A DNA stretch of 64,000 bases from Botryotinia globosa (lineage: Eukaryota; Ascomycota; Leotiomycetes; Helotiales; Sclerotiniaceae). Numbering within the stretch: the stretch's first letter is position 1; each line of letters opens with the position of its first letter. Where the stretch lies: positions 1,881,744-1,945,743 of the forward strand of contig RCSZ01000014.1 of assembly GCA_014898425.1 (NCBI GenBank), in the 5' to 3' direction. A program made the position numbers and the translations under genes. Below are positions 1-11,695 of the stretch, one piece after another. Under the pieces are notes generated by a model. It ran no database searches, was not told the DNA's origin, and saw only the letters and a program-made list of their open reading frames with translations.

Positions 1-1053
1 ATTTAAATGATTTCGTTGAAAAAGTAAGGAGTTGCACTATGGCCACAATGCCAAGAAAGTCGAGCCAATCAGATCGCTTGAATTCAACCAATCAGATTGC
101 TTGAATCGGGTCTCACTAAGCGAGGTTCTCTTTTTTCGTGTCTATACACCTTCGGTCCTCGCGGGCGACAAGATTATTAAGGAGATAAACCTCCAATAAT
201 CTAATTGATTAATAACTCCTTATTAAGCGAGGGCGCCGAATGTTCGCACTCTAGGAGATATAGAACAAAGACGATTTTATAACTTATTAAGTATTGTTTT
301 CTAGGAAAGCAAATGATTCTATACTTATATTTATAAATAGGCTGATCGTACTTATTAAAATGAGATTCGTTGTATTGGAATATACTCTACTAGAAACTCG
401 ATTAATTCTATTATACTATGTACTTGAAATTCTTTACTTCACTAATCTTTTTGTTAAGTTTTACTTTGATTCTAGGTTCTAAGAAAATAGTAAATGTATT
501 CAGCTAAACAAGAAAAACAGCAATATAAGCTTATATATAATAAGAATATACTCTCAGTCATTCAATATATAATAACGACAACTATAAAGCTAATAAAGAC
601 TTAGTATTATTAATTCGGTTATTTTTCGTTAGGAATATTAAAAAGTTATAAAACATTATCGAAAATCCTTCTTTAAAGGATTTGACAGATTACTATAAGA
701 AGAAATCTGAGATTTGAAAACTATATAAGCTGGAGTTCTATTAATAAAAGAGAAAGATAGTTAATAATCTCATACTATACTCTTTCGAATTTATATATAT
801 TGATATTATTAATATCCATTCAATAGATTTCAATAATTACAAACGTGTGATTTTATTTACAGGCGAAGACATTCGTAAGCATATAATATTTTTTACACGC
901 TAGGAAAAAGGAAATTTAAAGAAGACAGTTCGACTTATAAACAAACGAATGAAAATACAACATAATATTATAAACCTAGCATGAAGATTGAGATTCACTG
1001 TATTAGAGTATTACGGTTTGTATAAAGCTGTCATGGAGACATTATGGATTAGA
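1..1053. other. AT-rich gene-free DNA, probably RIP-affected
   Basis: The first kilobase is mostly A and T with frequent in-frame stops in all frames. The only open frame of note (294-482) is AT-driven low complexity. A short tandem duplication lies at 65-84 and 88-107, whose two copies differ only by C-to-T type changes. TpA-rich, G/C-poor composition like this is typical of repeats mutated by RIP in ascomycetes, although I could not compute RIP indices. Confidence 0.6.
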
Positions 1054-1425
1054 ACTCGTTCGGATCGATTTTTTTAAGCAATATTAATAACAAATGTTAC
1101 CTAAATGAGTATTTACCGAATACTAATATAATCCATAATATAATATAACTTTTTATTATCAATATAAGTTTACCAAACATTGATATTGAATTATAAAAAG
1201 TTATATTATATTAATCAATAAATTTGAAAATTTATATAATAACTTTATTAAATTTGTAATATAGCTTTGATTAGTATTTATTAATATATATTACTTTATG
1301 TTTTATAAACTTATTAAATCTAAAATTTAATATCAATAAAATATACAAAGTATTGATTAAATTATTAGTCAACAAATCTATTAAACTTATTTTAATAACA
1401 AATTTAAAAAACGATTCGAACGGGC
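1054..1425. mobile_element. MITE-like element with terminal inverted repeats
   Basis: The sequence at 1054-1075 (core CTCGTTCGGATCGATTTT) is repeated in inverted orientation at 1405-1425 (AAAACGATTCGAACGGGC). About 17 of 20 positions match. They bound about 370 bp of extremely AT-rich, non-coding DNA. This is the architecture of a short non-autonomous inverted-repeat element, possibly degraded by RIP. I see no clear target-site duplication and no transposase, so the class is unknown. Confidence 0.45.
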
Positions 1426-1429
1426 CCTT

Positions 1430-1452
1430 AGTCAGTTCCTAGGGAACTGACT
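1430..1452. repeat. Perfect 10-bp inverted repeat with 3-nt spacer
   Basis: AGTCAGTTCC at 1430-1439 is followed after TAG by its exact reverse complement GGAACTGACT at 1443-1452. It lies just outside the 3' terminal repeat of the MITE-like element. At 1491-1514 a third copy of the element's end motif (GCCCGTTCGGATTGATTTT) follows in direct orientation. The whole 1054-1514 block may therefore be nested or tandem element ends. Confidence 0.6.
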
Positions 1453-1514
1453 GATATAAGCCACGAGTATGCTGGAGCCAGGAAGCTTAAGAGCCCGTTC
1501 GGATTGATTTTATT

Positions 1515-4500
1515 TTTATTTGAGATAGATAATAGTCAATCAAATATCTACGAGTACTTGTAAACGAAGCCTCCTACTTCTTGATGAGTTGAAAAAATGC
1601 ATGCAATTATCAATCTAGAAATATCTCGTGATTTTCACGTTTACTAAGCGCAGATTCTCTATCCTGAATCATAAAAATCGAATATGTAAAAATGTTCTTC
1701 CCCTCTCAATCGTCTCTTTTCAGTTTCACGAGGAGTTGTCTTTTTCAGGCAATAAGGGTGGACATATTAATATCTAGGTACTTCATAGCTTTGATGGTCA
1801 ATTCAAGGCAAATGTGTTTATTGAAATTTTGGAAAGAAGGAGGCCTGGATGACAGTTGGTACCGGGTAGGTTCTTGCGATTTTGTCGGGACTTGCAACTA
1901 CCACGTAGGGGCTAGCAAGAAACTACGAATGGCGCAAGTAAGACCATTCAGGATCTACGACTACCCTCCTACTGCACAGCTTCCAGAATCTTCCAATTTA
2001 AAAAGATGACTACCTAGTATATATGAATTGTGGAGTCATGCAAAGATTTTGAGCGTTCTTCGTTAGTTTTACAGGCAAGAATTGAATTAGATTTATTAAT
2101 TTACTTTTCAAGATGTACTATGTACCTAGGTATGTTCTTTCTACTACTTTCTCGGCTACGGACCTACCGGTATCTAGGCTAGCACGGCTAGGTAGGGAGT
2201 TTAGGCTTGGTGCGGGGTAGATGCTCCTCCACATACTCGCATTCCATCTTTCTCGTTCCCATTCTCATCCACGTCTCAAGGTTTTCTTTGGTAATGGCCA
2301 ATGCCATTCTTTACAGTTTTCACACTAAACTTAGACATAGTAATGTCTCTTTCAAACTTTACGACTATTATTATTATGGATCAAGAGATTAGGATAGGAG
2401 TTCTCTCTAAATGTTACCTACTAGATGGTACTAGTATACATGTCATATGAAAAGTAGCTCTCCAATAATATTGCATGAATATCATACAATCATACAGTAT
2501 TATGATTCTTGATATTCGTCTTTGTATGGTGGCTTGTTTGGTTAAGTTCGAATATGTAACTAACGCGTGGTGATATAACTTTGTTCCATGTGCCGGGATC
2601 ACCCAATGCTGTATCACGTCATACGCCAAAAGATGCCCCTTGCTTTACCGAGCTGTCACAACACATGCATGTCGGTTGTTTGGCAAACGAAAAGAGATGG
2701 CATGATCTTTGGAGGGTCGTGAGTAGAGTGAAAGATGATTAAGAGTTTGCACAAAGCTATTAAAGCCAGAGTTATCAACATTCTATTGTAAGTTGATATT
2801 TCTTCTATGAATTACAGACCCTAAGTAATGTAGTTTGAACATTTTTTTGTATGATATAAGGTGATGAGAATACTGCAGAGGAATCAAAATTGAGATGACA
2901 TCGGATCGCAGCCTTTGATTGTGGCAAGATGCAGCGATGCAGCACCCACACCAGATATTGTGATGGTGAAAGGAAAGTCTTGGAAAGTCTACGAGTTTTA
3001 CTCTTGCAAACGGTGATCAGTGAAGATTAGTCCGACCTGTTATTATCGTTCAAGATTTTTTGTTGCACCTCTTATTAGTCTGGCGGTCTGGAGCTCAACT
3101 TTCTAAACTCTTCTCGACAACTGGAGAACAAATTTGATAGGCAGAGAGTCTGGTTCTGGGTGGATTTGTTGCAGATCTCATCTCACATTGGGATTAGATT
3201 GCTGAGCCAATTTGACGTCATTTTCAAGTAATCAGATTTGGAATCATATGTGTATAGATCTCTACCACTAGATTGTTGTGATATTGTAACTCTTTGTTCT
3301 TTGTGAATCTACAATGCATCAGAATATAATCCGGGGTTTGATACCCAATGGAGATGTTATTTTGCAGTTCCAAAAGAATTATTGCAACTATCGACTCATT
3401 CTTAGTTTAACTGATTACACATCCGAATAGTTCCAGCTATATATAATCAATTTTAGAAGTTTGATTAAATATTACTGGAAGCAATATTTGGGACTCTAAT
3501 GGAATATTCTGAGCCAACGATTGGGAAGGCAGTGTTATTAGTATAACTATATTCTCGCTTTGCATCAAAAGTCCTGGAAGTGTCAAAGGAAGTAGATCAA
3601 AACACAAGATGTGTAAAGTACAAACACTTGGAATATTATGATGAAGAGTAGAAGGTGCCCAAAAGATGGGTAGTCTAAACGTTCTTGAGGGCTTGGAGAA
3701 TACGCCCGATCAGCACGAACTAGGAAACGACACTTTATATGGAATCTGTTAGTATTAACTTGGTTGATATAAGTGTAAATACTTAGTCCTATATGGTTGT
3801 ATTCGTTCTTGATTATTATTATTTATAAAAAACTAGGTACTAAATATATAAAGAAGCACTAGTACAATGCTAATTAATACAGTGCCCTCTTTGATCACAT
3901 GATCGATGTCCCGACAGAATCAGAATCCTGATAAAGCGATGAGGACAGAAAAAGAACACGAGGGCATCCCACACCCCTGAGATATGTATATGTATCGAGA
4001 GCGAGAGGACAGGAGGCTCAAATCTAGTACTAGAATAATAATAAAACAGAGACAAGCATGCAGAGAACTTCTTTTCCAATTATTATGCACTAGCACAGGA
4101 GATATTATCCAATCTGAAGCTGGAGCCAGATAAATTCTAAAAGTGTTATTCATTTCGGTTACCAACAATCTTACATCAACACTAGTCTTGTTAATAAAGA
4201 GACTTCTGGACCTATATTCCCATCTATGCACAGATATTAGAACAAACCAATAGATCTGGAAGTTGGCATGCGTCTTGCCATCAGTGAAAAGCTCATGCAG
4301 GATACAGATTCTTTATATGTACTTAAACTTAAATAAGCCAACTATTTCTTCCGCTTCCAGTACCCAATTCGTTGAGGGTTGTTAATAAATGTTTTTTGTA
4401 GGTCGATAATAAGAGGAAACTTACATAATATATGCAGCTTTCCAGGTTATTTACTACAGTTTGATGAATTCCTAGCCAGCCTAGGTAGGTAGTTTGATAA

Positions 4501-4833
4501 GATACAGTACCTACCTAGTACGCTTGTTGGCTAAAGGTTCAGCCTTATGGAAGGCTCGAGCGTCTAGATCAACCTTTACCTTGAATAAAGAACCCAGATA
4601 TTACATCAGGATCTCTTACACTTACACTTACACTTATTACTATTACCATTACCATCACCAGTATTACAAAAATAACACTACCTCATCATTACCCTCTGTT
4701 TCTAGATTATACTTTCTAGATCAGTGCTTTCCTCATTCCTGCATTAGAAGGATGATCCGACAAAATCTTTGGAGTTCATCCATCTCGGGTGCACTCTTCA
4801 ACAGATCACTCATCAGTTGTAGACCACTTTTCA
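1515..4833. other. Gene-free stretch
   Basis: About 3.3 kb of moderately AT-rich DNA. The longest open frames (1692-2009 +, 3920-4231 -, 4494-4913 +) are short. They show no recognisable domain, no splice-linked continuation and strongly biased composition, so I do not call them genes. Short TTACAC runs near 4615-4640 are the only repeats I noticed. The end of this stretch may include unannotated 5' sequence of the gene that begins near 4834. Confidence 0.5.
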
Positions 4834-5960
4834 ATGGTTTCCACAATACACAAAGACGATCCAATCTTAAACATGTTGGTACCTCTCTATTATTCTCCAA
4901 TGAAAATCTTTGATACTCACTTAGCACAAACCCCTCAAATTCCATATTCAGCAAAGATCAACTTTGCTGTATGATCACATAAGTTGTACTTCGCTGACAA
5001 TAGTTGTAGGATCAAACAGATGTAAAATATCATCTCCTAGGAAGCATTCCTCTCGGCCATAAAGACCTCGGACTGTTTGGAAAGGGCCGTTTTGAATCGA
5101 TCAACTCAAAGGTCAAGGAACAAATAGATATGATGGAATTGGTTGACCACAGAGATACCATCACACACGAGAAGATAATCACAAACAATCCAATCCTTCA
5201 CGAGAAAAAGAACCTCACATTCGAAGAAAAATTGAACAGTATGAAAGCAGCCTCAGAAGAGTCAAAAAGAGACTTGGGTCAAGCAATGGAACGCTTGGAT
5301 CTCTGTCTTCTGAGGGTAAAGAGATTGGAAACAGAGAAAGTGTCAAGATATGAGGGAGAGACAATCAATATGAGACAGAAACTGTGGAAAATGGCGTGTA
5401 TCATGGAGAACACCAGGCAGAAGATATCTGTGCCATCGTGGATGGAAACCATCAGAAAGAGACGAAATCAAGCGGCACATCTAACTGATTTGGCAACAGT
5501 GATGATGCTAGCAGATGAATATCCCGACTATTTTGACATTCTTCTCGATACGATATATGGAGCGCCAAAAAGCGAAATCAGCCTGCTGATTCGCGCGGAC
5601 AAGACTGACGAGGATCAAGTTTATAGGATCTTGAATGAACGCGGTTCAGCTTTCCACAACTATTATGCCAATACTTGTATTAATCCTTTCAATTTGTGGT
5701 TATCAGCAGTGCGCGGTCTTCAAAAACTACAATCGGCTACAGCGAACAAACCACCATCTTCTGATCACGAAAGTTCGGTTCAAAATCAAAAAGCCGAGGT
5801 CCAGAAATCAATTCGAGAATGGGATGCAGCTTTTGGCGTGGATAGGTTGAAGATGGGTACCAACATTAAGGAATGCAGAAAGATAATCTACACGGATTAC
5901 AAAAGCAGAGATCTTCTTCCACGTATGTGGAAAAGTTTTGGTGTCCAGGAGGAAGAGTAG
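4834..5960 (+). CDS. Hypothetical coiled-coil protein
   Basis: I do not recognise the family. A single open frame from the ATG at 5130 encodes 276 residues. The same frame reads upstream without a stop as far as 5010, directly after a TTGTAG acceptor, and the translated leader looks coding. A two-exon model (4834-4968, 5010-5960; about 361 aa) joins an upstream exon across a GTATGA...TAG intron. That intron is only 41 nt, short even for a fungus, so the 5' end is uncertain. The middle is rich in Lys, Glu and Arg with heptad-like spacing, suggesting a coiled coil. The C-terminal half is globular-looking with aromatic residues. There is no signal peptide and no membrane segment. It sits at the edge of repeat-rich DNA, so it may be a lineage-specific gene. 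Confidence 0.5.
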
Positions 5961-6648
5961 AATTTCATGAATTTGAGGGGATAAAGTAGAGGAACTAGAA
6001 GAAAGGTGTTGATGGGTTTGGAGCAAAATTGAGGGGTAAATGTCTTTATGATGATATGAAATACAAGCAATGAATATGGAGTATGGGAAGTTAGAGTGGA
6101 GTTAAATACAGATGCCCATTTTGGTTTGATACAGTTAGTGCTCTTGATGGAGAAGAAGAGATAGTATGAAGTACATCAAGGTCTGGTTTTAGATAGATGT
6201 CATATAATTCCAGTTCGTACTTCTTACTTAATGTTGCTATGTTTATGCTATGCTATCATGATGTTTGTGAATGTTGCTATAAACTCACTCTATCAAATCA
6301 GTAGAAAGGTGTATCTTGATCATAAAAAGTGATTTTTCAGATCCTATGGACCGAGACAACTCTTTCTTGTCAAACATCTATCTACTTAATTGTTCATCTA
6401 TTCACTCATCTATCCATTTATCTATTTATCTACTTATCTATCTACTTATTTATCTATGCATTTGTTGTTGGTTATGAGAGGCGGGATGTGAAAAGTCAGA
6501 AGTGAGACGTGAGAAACGAGAGGGAATATCCATCATGATCAAAGAGTAGGTACGTAGGTGAGTAGGCAGGTATGACACTGGCGAAACGAGGTAGTAATCG
6601 AGTAATCTAAATAAGGATGGGTATATACAATACTAGAAAGGTAACCAT
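5961..6648. other. Intergenic region with TATC/TATT-type repeats
   Basis: This is the convergent intergenic space between the coiled-coil gene (+) and the CENP-K-like gene (-). It probably holds both 3' UTRs. At about 6405-6460 there is an irregular run of CTAT, TTAT and CATC units. I see no gene in it. Confidence 0.6.
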
Positions 6649-7724
6649 TCAAACAATATCCTTTTCGAAATCGATCAGCTTCAATTTTCTCGCATCCTTG
6701 AAATGATACTGCGCAACTTTACTCCTGACCAAGAATCTCGCCGCTGCACTATCTCTCTCGAGCGTGACATAACCATCCAAGCCATTCTCATCGGCTTCCA
6801 ATAACCCGTTCAACAGCTGTTCGGCCAATTCGCGCATTTCAGCTGCGGCGGCACGTGTTTCGTCCCATTCTTCTTCTTCTTCTTCCTCCTCGTCATCTTG
6901 GTCGAGAGAAGGTTTGGGGCCCCAGATTTCATCGATGCGACGCTGGCGTTTATCCATGTTTGGGTTTTCCTTTGGCTTTTTGGGTTTTCCCTGCGTGCTG
7001 AAACCGGCGATGAGGGTTTGTGGAGTGATGGAGAGCATTTCCCCTACGATGGGGCCGCCGAGTTCTTCGGCGGCGAGCATGGATGCTAAATGTGTATCGA
7101 TGAAGGAATTGAATGCCCGGATTAGATTGCCGGTTTCGGTGTCGTAGTGTGTTTTGCCTGTTCGGAAGGAGGATTGCAACTCGGAAAAGATTTGGGAGGG
7201 GGATTTTTGGGTTTGCTGCGTGAGTTGGGTTGTGAGGGCGGAAATGCGCGATTGGAGCGCGGATTGGATGGAGAGGGCATCTTGGTGGTCGGATTTTTCC
7301 TTTTGGAGGAGCGTGGTGGTGGTGGAGAGGTCATGTGAGCTGGTGGTCATGCATTCTTGGGTTTCTTGGATGCAGGATGTGGTGGTGCGGTGGGCGAGGA
7401 GAGCAGGAAGGACGGATTTGGGAGGTGGGAGGTAGGGGGGTGTGATGGAGAGGGTATCGTAGGCGTGTTTCAGAGCACGGAGTTGGTGGAGGTGGGTTTG
7501 GGGGTCTCGTGATGGGCCGGAAGATATGGGGATTGAGGTTTTTGCTCGGAGCTAAGGTGGATGATTAGCTTGAGGTTTTTTAGAAATCGATATGATGGGG
7601 AATGGAAACTCACCTTTGCAAGTGCGGCTTCTTGCTCCTTGACTCGATCTTGAAGATCTTGGAGGGTTTGGTCGAGACGCGTTGTATGTGCAGCGGAGAT
7701 TCGAGGGTCTTGATCGATATCCAT
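6649..7724 (-). CDS. CENP-K/Sim4-like inner kinetochore protein (probable)
   Basis: Two exons (7724-7614 and 7551-6649) encode 337 residues. The 62-nt intron has a GTGAGT donor and a CCTTAG acceptor and joins in phase 0. Residues 1-40 and roughly 95-150 look like coiled coils (LQDLQDRVKEQEAALAK, then a Gln/Ser/Leu-rich helix). Between them is a Leu/Pro segment that begins LRALKHAYDTL. The middle carries MLAAEELGGPIVGE and QGKPKKPKEN, followed by an acidic run of about ten Glu. The C-terminus has AAARFLVRSKVAQYHFKDARKLKLIDF. This order matches what I recall of fungal CENP-K proteins (Sim4 in fission yeast), part of the constitutive centromere-associated network. The assignment is from memory of the family and has not been searched. 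A nuclear coiled-coil protein of another complex is the alternative. Confidence 0.6.
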
Positions 7725-9188
7725 GGTAAATGGAGTGGGTAGGGGGTTGTGGGTTTGAATCTTGACAAGTTATTGACCTTGTCTTAATTGGTCCTTTGAA
7801 CTATCTCATTCAATTCTCGATCGACAGCAACTTGAGACAAGGAGCAGAGATTGAAATGTAGTGTGTTTCAATTTGACAGCCAAAAAAACACGTGCATTGC
7901 TTTTATTTTATATGTGCACGGATAAACTGGTTCTATTTTGAAGAAAAGGAGCGGGCCGAAAAGGGTAATTGAATCATGTCAAAGATGCGGGAAGTGAAGT
8001 ATAACTTGGTTAATAGATTGAAGTCTTGACTCGTAAACCAGCTGAATATCGAATTGTATTGATATAATTACATACCTGGGTAGAGAGAGGTACGGGTAGA
8101 GGTACGGGTAGAGAGAGGTACCGTACCTGGGTAACCTTGGAACCTTGAAAATGTCAGAATTGAACCTCAGGCATAAACACATAAATACATAAATACATAC
8201 TTTTTATGCAACCATTCATTCACACACACGTGAGACCTCCTCACCAAAAAGGCCTCAGACCAAGCAGCATAACTTTTTAACGCTAGTGGAGCTTCCCTCG
8301 CATCTCAGATCTACCGCCTCAGTACCGCGTAAGGTTCTTTCTTGCTTGCTACTTTCTTTTGAATTCTCTACCTAGGTATTTTAAAGACATCATCTTCTCC
8401 CTCCCCTTCCTTTTCTTCATTGAAATATCATCGTCTTCATCATCTTCATCATCTTCATCATCTTCATCCTCTTCATCATCGGAACGACTTCTTGAACTAA
8501 GTCGCTCAAGCTATCTACGTAAACCACCATCCTCGGGAAATAAAGATCTACGCGATTTTCAACCTCGTCGAATTTCACCTCCATCTACTCTTTGTCGCTT
8601 CTCCATCTCCATCTCCATTTCCATCTCCTGCAACTTCCGATCAACACGCAGCAAACTAAACAATCATCGGAATTGAAAGCTGGGAACGCAAACCAGTACT
8701 TAATAAAAAAGCATCAAGACAACGATAACTTGGAATCGTTGGTGGAAAAGCTTAAGGTTTGAGGATAGGTCCCTAATACTGCTTTTTTCTTCCCCAAAAA
8801 TAAGAGGATTCTTCAAAATCAGTTATCTTCACCTCCAAAGCCCTCACATCCATCACAATCACAGAAACTACTCGCCCTCCCAACTTCCAAGAAAATCCCT
8901 TTCCAGAGTTTGCAGGTCTATTACAAGTTGTTGTTTTACACCACATCTGCTTCCTCCCCTATCGACACATCTTCTCTTATTCGCAGTCCCCGTCAAAGCA
9001 CACGCTCCATTCCCTGCTTCCTCCGACCCCAACACCAGCACGTTTTCCTTCGAAGACTCTTCTGGTGTACATAAAAAAGCGATCAATCCAAATAGTCATT
9101 TGACTTATCTTCCAATCCCGTTCCGATCACTATTCAACTTAAAGTGACACAAATACAAGAGAAGAGATTAACCAAATAGCAAACGAAA
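7725..9188. promoter_or_regulatory. Divergent intergenic region and long leader of the KH gene
   Basis: About 1.46 kb separates the start of the CENP-K-like gene (-) from the start of the KH gene (+). The right half is pyrimidine-rich (CTTC, CATC, TCTC), as is common in fungal promoters and leaders. It holds a trinucleotide-based tract at 8428-8480 (TCATCT units). Open frames here, such as 8359-8676 with a polyserine run, are products of this composition rather than genes. A GGTACGGGTAGA unit is repeated at about 8089-8112. Confidence 0.5.
8428..8480 (+). repeat. TCATCT/TCTTCA microsatellite-like tract
   Basis: CATCTT and CATCAT units repeat for about 50 bp with single-base interruptions in the probable leader of the KH gene. 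In one frame they encode a run of about twenty serines, which I regard as fortuitous. Confidence 0.8.
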
Positions 9189-10754
9189 ATGTCGGCCTCA
9201 CCTACAACAGCTCCTACACAATCCACAAAACGTCCTCTTGAGGATCCATCATCCCCTTCTGCACCAAGCGATCAACCAGATGCCAAGCGTCCTGCTTTAG
9301 ATAAGATTGTAAAGGGCGAAGATGATTCAGAAAAGAAACCATCCGTCATTGAAACCGAGCTCCCAGTCCTCACCAATCCAAATGGAGATGCGAAACCTGA
9401 TGAAGCCAATGGAATAAAAGGAGAAGCAAAGGATGCTAAGGGAGATGCCGAGGTTGTTGATGCTCCTACTACTGAAGCAACACAACCAATCCAAACAACG
9501 GTTCCTACTAAAACCGATGGCACTTCCTCTGTAAATGCTCTCCCACACGACGAAAGCGGATGGATACATGTTCGATCCGTTATTACAAGTGCCGAAGCTG
9601 CTACCGTCATTGGCAAGGGGGGAGAAAATGTTTCCTTGGTCCGAAAGCTTTCTGGTGCAAAATGTACAGTCAGCGATTATCAAAAGGGAGCAGTGGAAAG
9701 AATTTTGACTGTTAGTGGTGTTGTTGATGCTGTAGCTAAGGTGCGTCTGCCCGTTTTGACATTTGAAGAAATATGACTAATTATTTGTAGGCATTCGGTT
9801 TGATAATTCGAACATTGAACAATGAAGCTCTCGAAGCTCCTTCGGACTCTACCTCGAAGACATACCCTCTTCGCCTTCTTATTCCACATATTTTGATTGG
9901 CTCTATAATTGGTAAAGGTGGTGTTCGGATCAAAGAGATCCAAGAAGCTTCAGGGGCTCGTTTGAATGCTTCCGATTCGTACCTTCCACTTTCAACCGAG
10001 AGATCACTTGTTGTTCTTGGTGTCGCAGATGCCGTCCACATTGCAACCTATTATGTGGGAAGCACATTGTTTGAACAATTGACAGAGAGATTTGGCGGTC
10101 CCGCTGCATCTGCCTATGCATCAAGAAGCGGTGGACCTGCAGGTGTGGTCCCAGGTGGTATGCAGGTTGTTCCATATGTTCCACAACCAGCTGGTGGAAA
10201 CTATGGTCACCCTGACAACCATCGTCGTTCTGACCGTGGATCTCACCATACTCCTGGAAACAGCTATGCCCAACCATACGGTCAAGGGCAAGCAACTCAC
10301 CAACAGCCAGCTGCTGCTGCACATTACGGTGGACACGCTTCTCCAGCCGTTGGCGGGTATGGTGGAGTGGGTCCACAACAACCACAAGCTGGCCACGCTG
10401 TTCCTCAACCACATGGTGCTACTGGCCCACAAGGTCAACCTATGCCAGGTGCTATCCCCGGTCAACCCTTAACACAACAAATCTTCATTCCAAATGATAT
10501 GGTTGGAGCTATAATTGGTAAAGGTGGCGCCAAGATTAATGAAATCAGACAACTCAGTGGTAGTGTCATTAAGATCAATGAGCCTCAAGATAATTCAAAT
10601 GAGAGACTGGTTACAATTACAGGAACAGCTGAGTGTAATCAAATGGCTTTGTAAGTTTCCTCTTTTTTCAACCATATTTTCATATTACTAATACATGAAT
10701 AGATACATGCTCTACTCAAGGCTAGAGAGTGAACGTCACAGAGCTTCAAGCTAA
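9189..10754 (+). CDS. pbp2: Triple KH-domain RNA-binding protein (PBP2/Rnc1-like)
   Basis: Three exons (9189-9740, 9791-10650, 10703-10754) encode 487 residues. The introns are 50 and 52 nt, with GTGCGT and GTAAGT donors and TAG acceptors. Three KH domains each carry the RNA-contact loop GKGG, at about residues 142-145 (KH1), 225-228 (KH2) and 427-430 (KH3). Residues 1-120 are an acidic, Pro/Thr/Lys-rich disordered leader. Residues about 290-410 are a Gly/Gln/His/Pro-rich linker between KH2 and KH3. The two-then-one KH spacing is that of poly(rC)-binding proteins such as yeast Pbp2/Hek2 and fission yeast Rnc1, which bind mRNA and affect its stability or localisation. The last exon encodes only 16 residues that finish KH3. 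Family assignment is firm; the exact orthologue is inference. Confidence 0.9.
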
Positions 10755-11695
10755 ATTTAAATTGATATATGAAAAGGTTTAGATATGTGCACGGAAAAGG
10801 ACTTCCTTTGGCAATATGTGTTATTGACAATCAGAAATGAATCTTTTCATGGATGTTAGTGGCCTGGTTAGCGGAATGGTGGCTTGCTTGCTTTTTCATG
10901 GCGTATATTTCCCTTGGGAGTGAAAAGATCTCTCTAGGCAATTGATAAAAAAAAGTTAATGATGAGAGAATGAGATCCTGATTGATTGATTGATTGATTG
11001 ATGGGAAGCTGACCCGCGATTGGTATGGGAAACCAAGTGCATGGAAACGAGAATGATGGGAGAGATGCTAATAGGGAAATTGGTATGCAAGAAAAATCAC
11101 AATGCATGATGCATGATAGGCTAAGGTGATATGAATTGTGAAAAATTGTTATGTTATGATTTGAGGTTCTTTTGATTGTATTTGCGGGATTGGAGACGCA
11201 TTTGAAATTGAGGTGAGGTCAGGTGAGATGGAATGATGATGATGATGATGTATACCTAGCTGGGATGGATTTTGTGATTTTGTGATGTTTGGATTACTAA
11301 TTGTGTGCTGCGCTGTGTTGTATTTAGTTTGGTGAACTGGTGTGTGATATTTTGCCGTATGCAAGAGCATCCATCGACTTGATGATTTGACAATAAGATG
11401 TTGATTTGTGGGAGCTACTGTGAAAGCTCTAGGAGATAGCGAGTGAGTTTGGAAATCAAAGTTTAGGAGTTTATGTGATCTGAACTGCTGGCTGACATCA
11501 TCAGTGCCGTGTTCGTGTTGGGTGGGGTAAGTAAGGGAAGACTTCAAATACCTATGTTAGTTGGTGGTTTGTCTCTCACTATAGCTATTTATCATTGGCT
11601 ATCTATCATATAACTCTTGGTATAGATATATTGAGTACAAAACTCTGTTCTTCAATTGTAGATTCGTAAGTTAGGAATAAGGAAGTAGTGTCGAA
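10755..11695. other. Intergenic region between KH and barrel genes
   Basis: This contains the 3' end of the KH transcript and the promoter of the next gene, both read rightwards. A GATT run lies at 10980-11002 and a GATGAT run at 11233-11249. The minus-strand open frame at 11149-11547 has a His run and no recognisable domain, so it is not called. Confidence 0.55.

Noticed and set aside
1692..2009. Open frame of 105 codons on the plus strand
   Set aside because: No recognisable domain, no splice-linked continuation, and located in repeat-flanked DNA.
8359..8676. Open frame with a run of about twenty serines
   Set aside because: The serines come from a TCATCT microsatellite in the pyrimidine-rich leader of the KH gene.
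11149..11547. Minus-strand frame of 132 codons with a His run
   Set aside because: Lies in the flank between two genes, compositional, with no family match.
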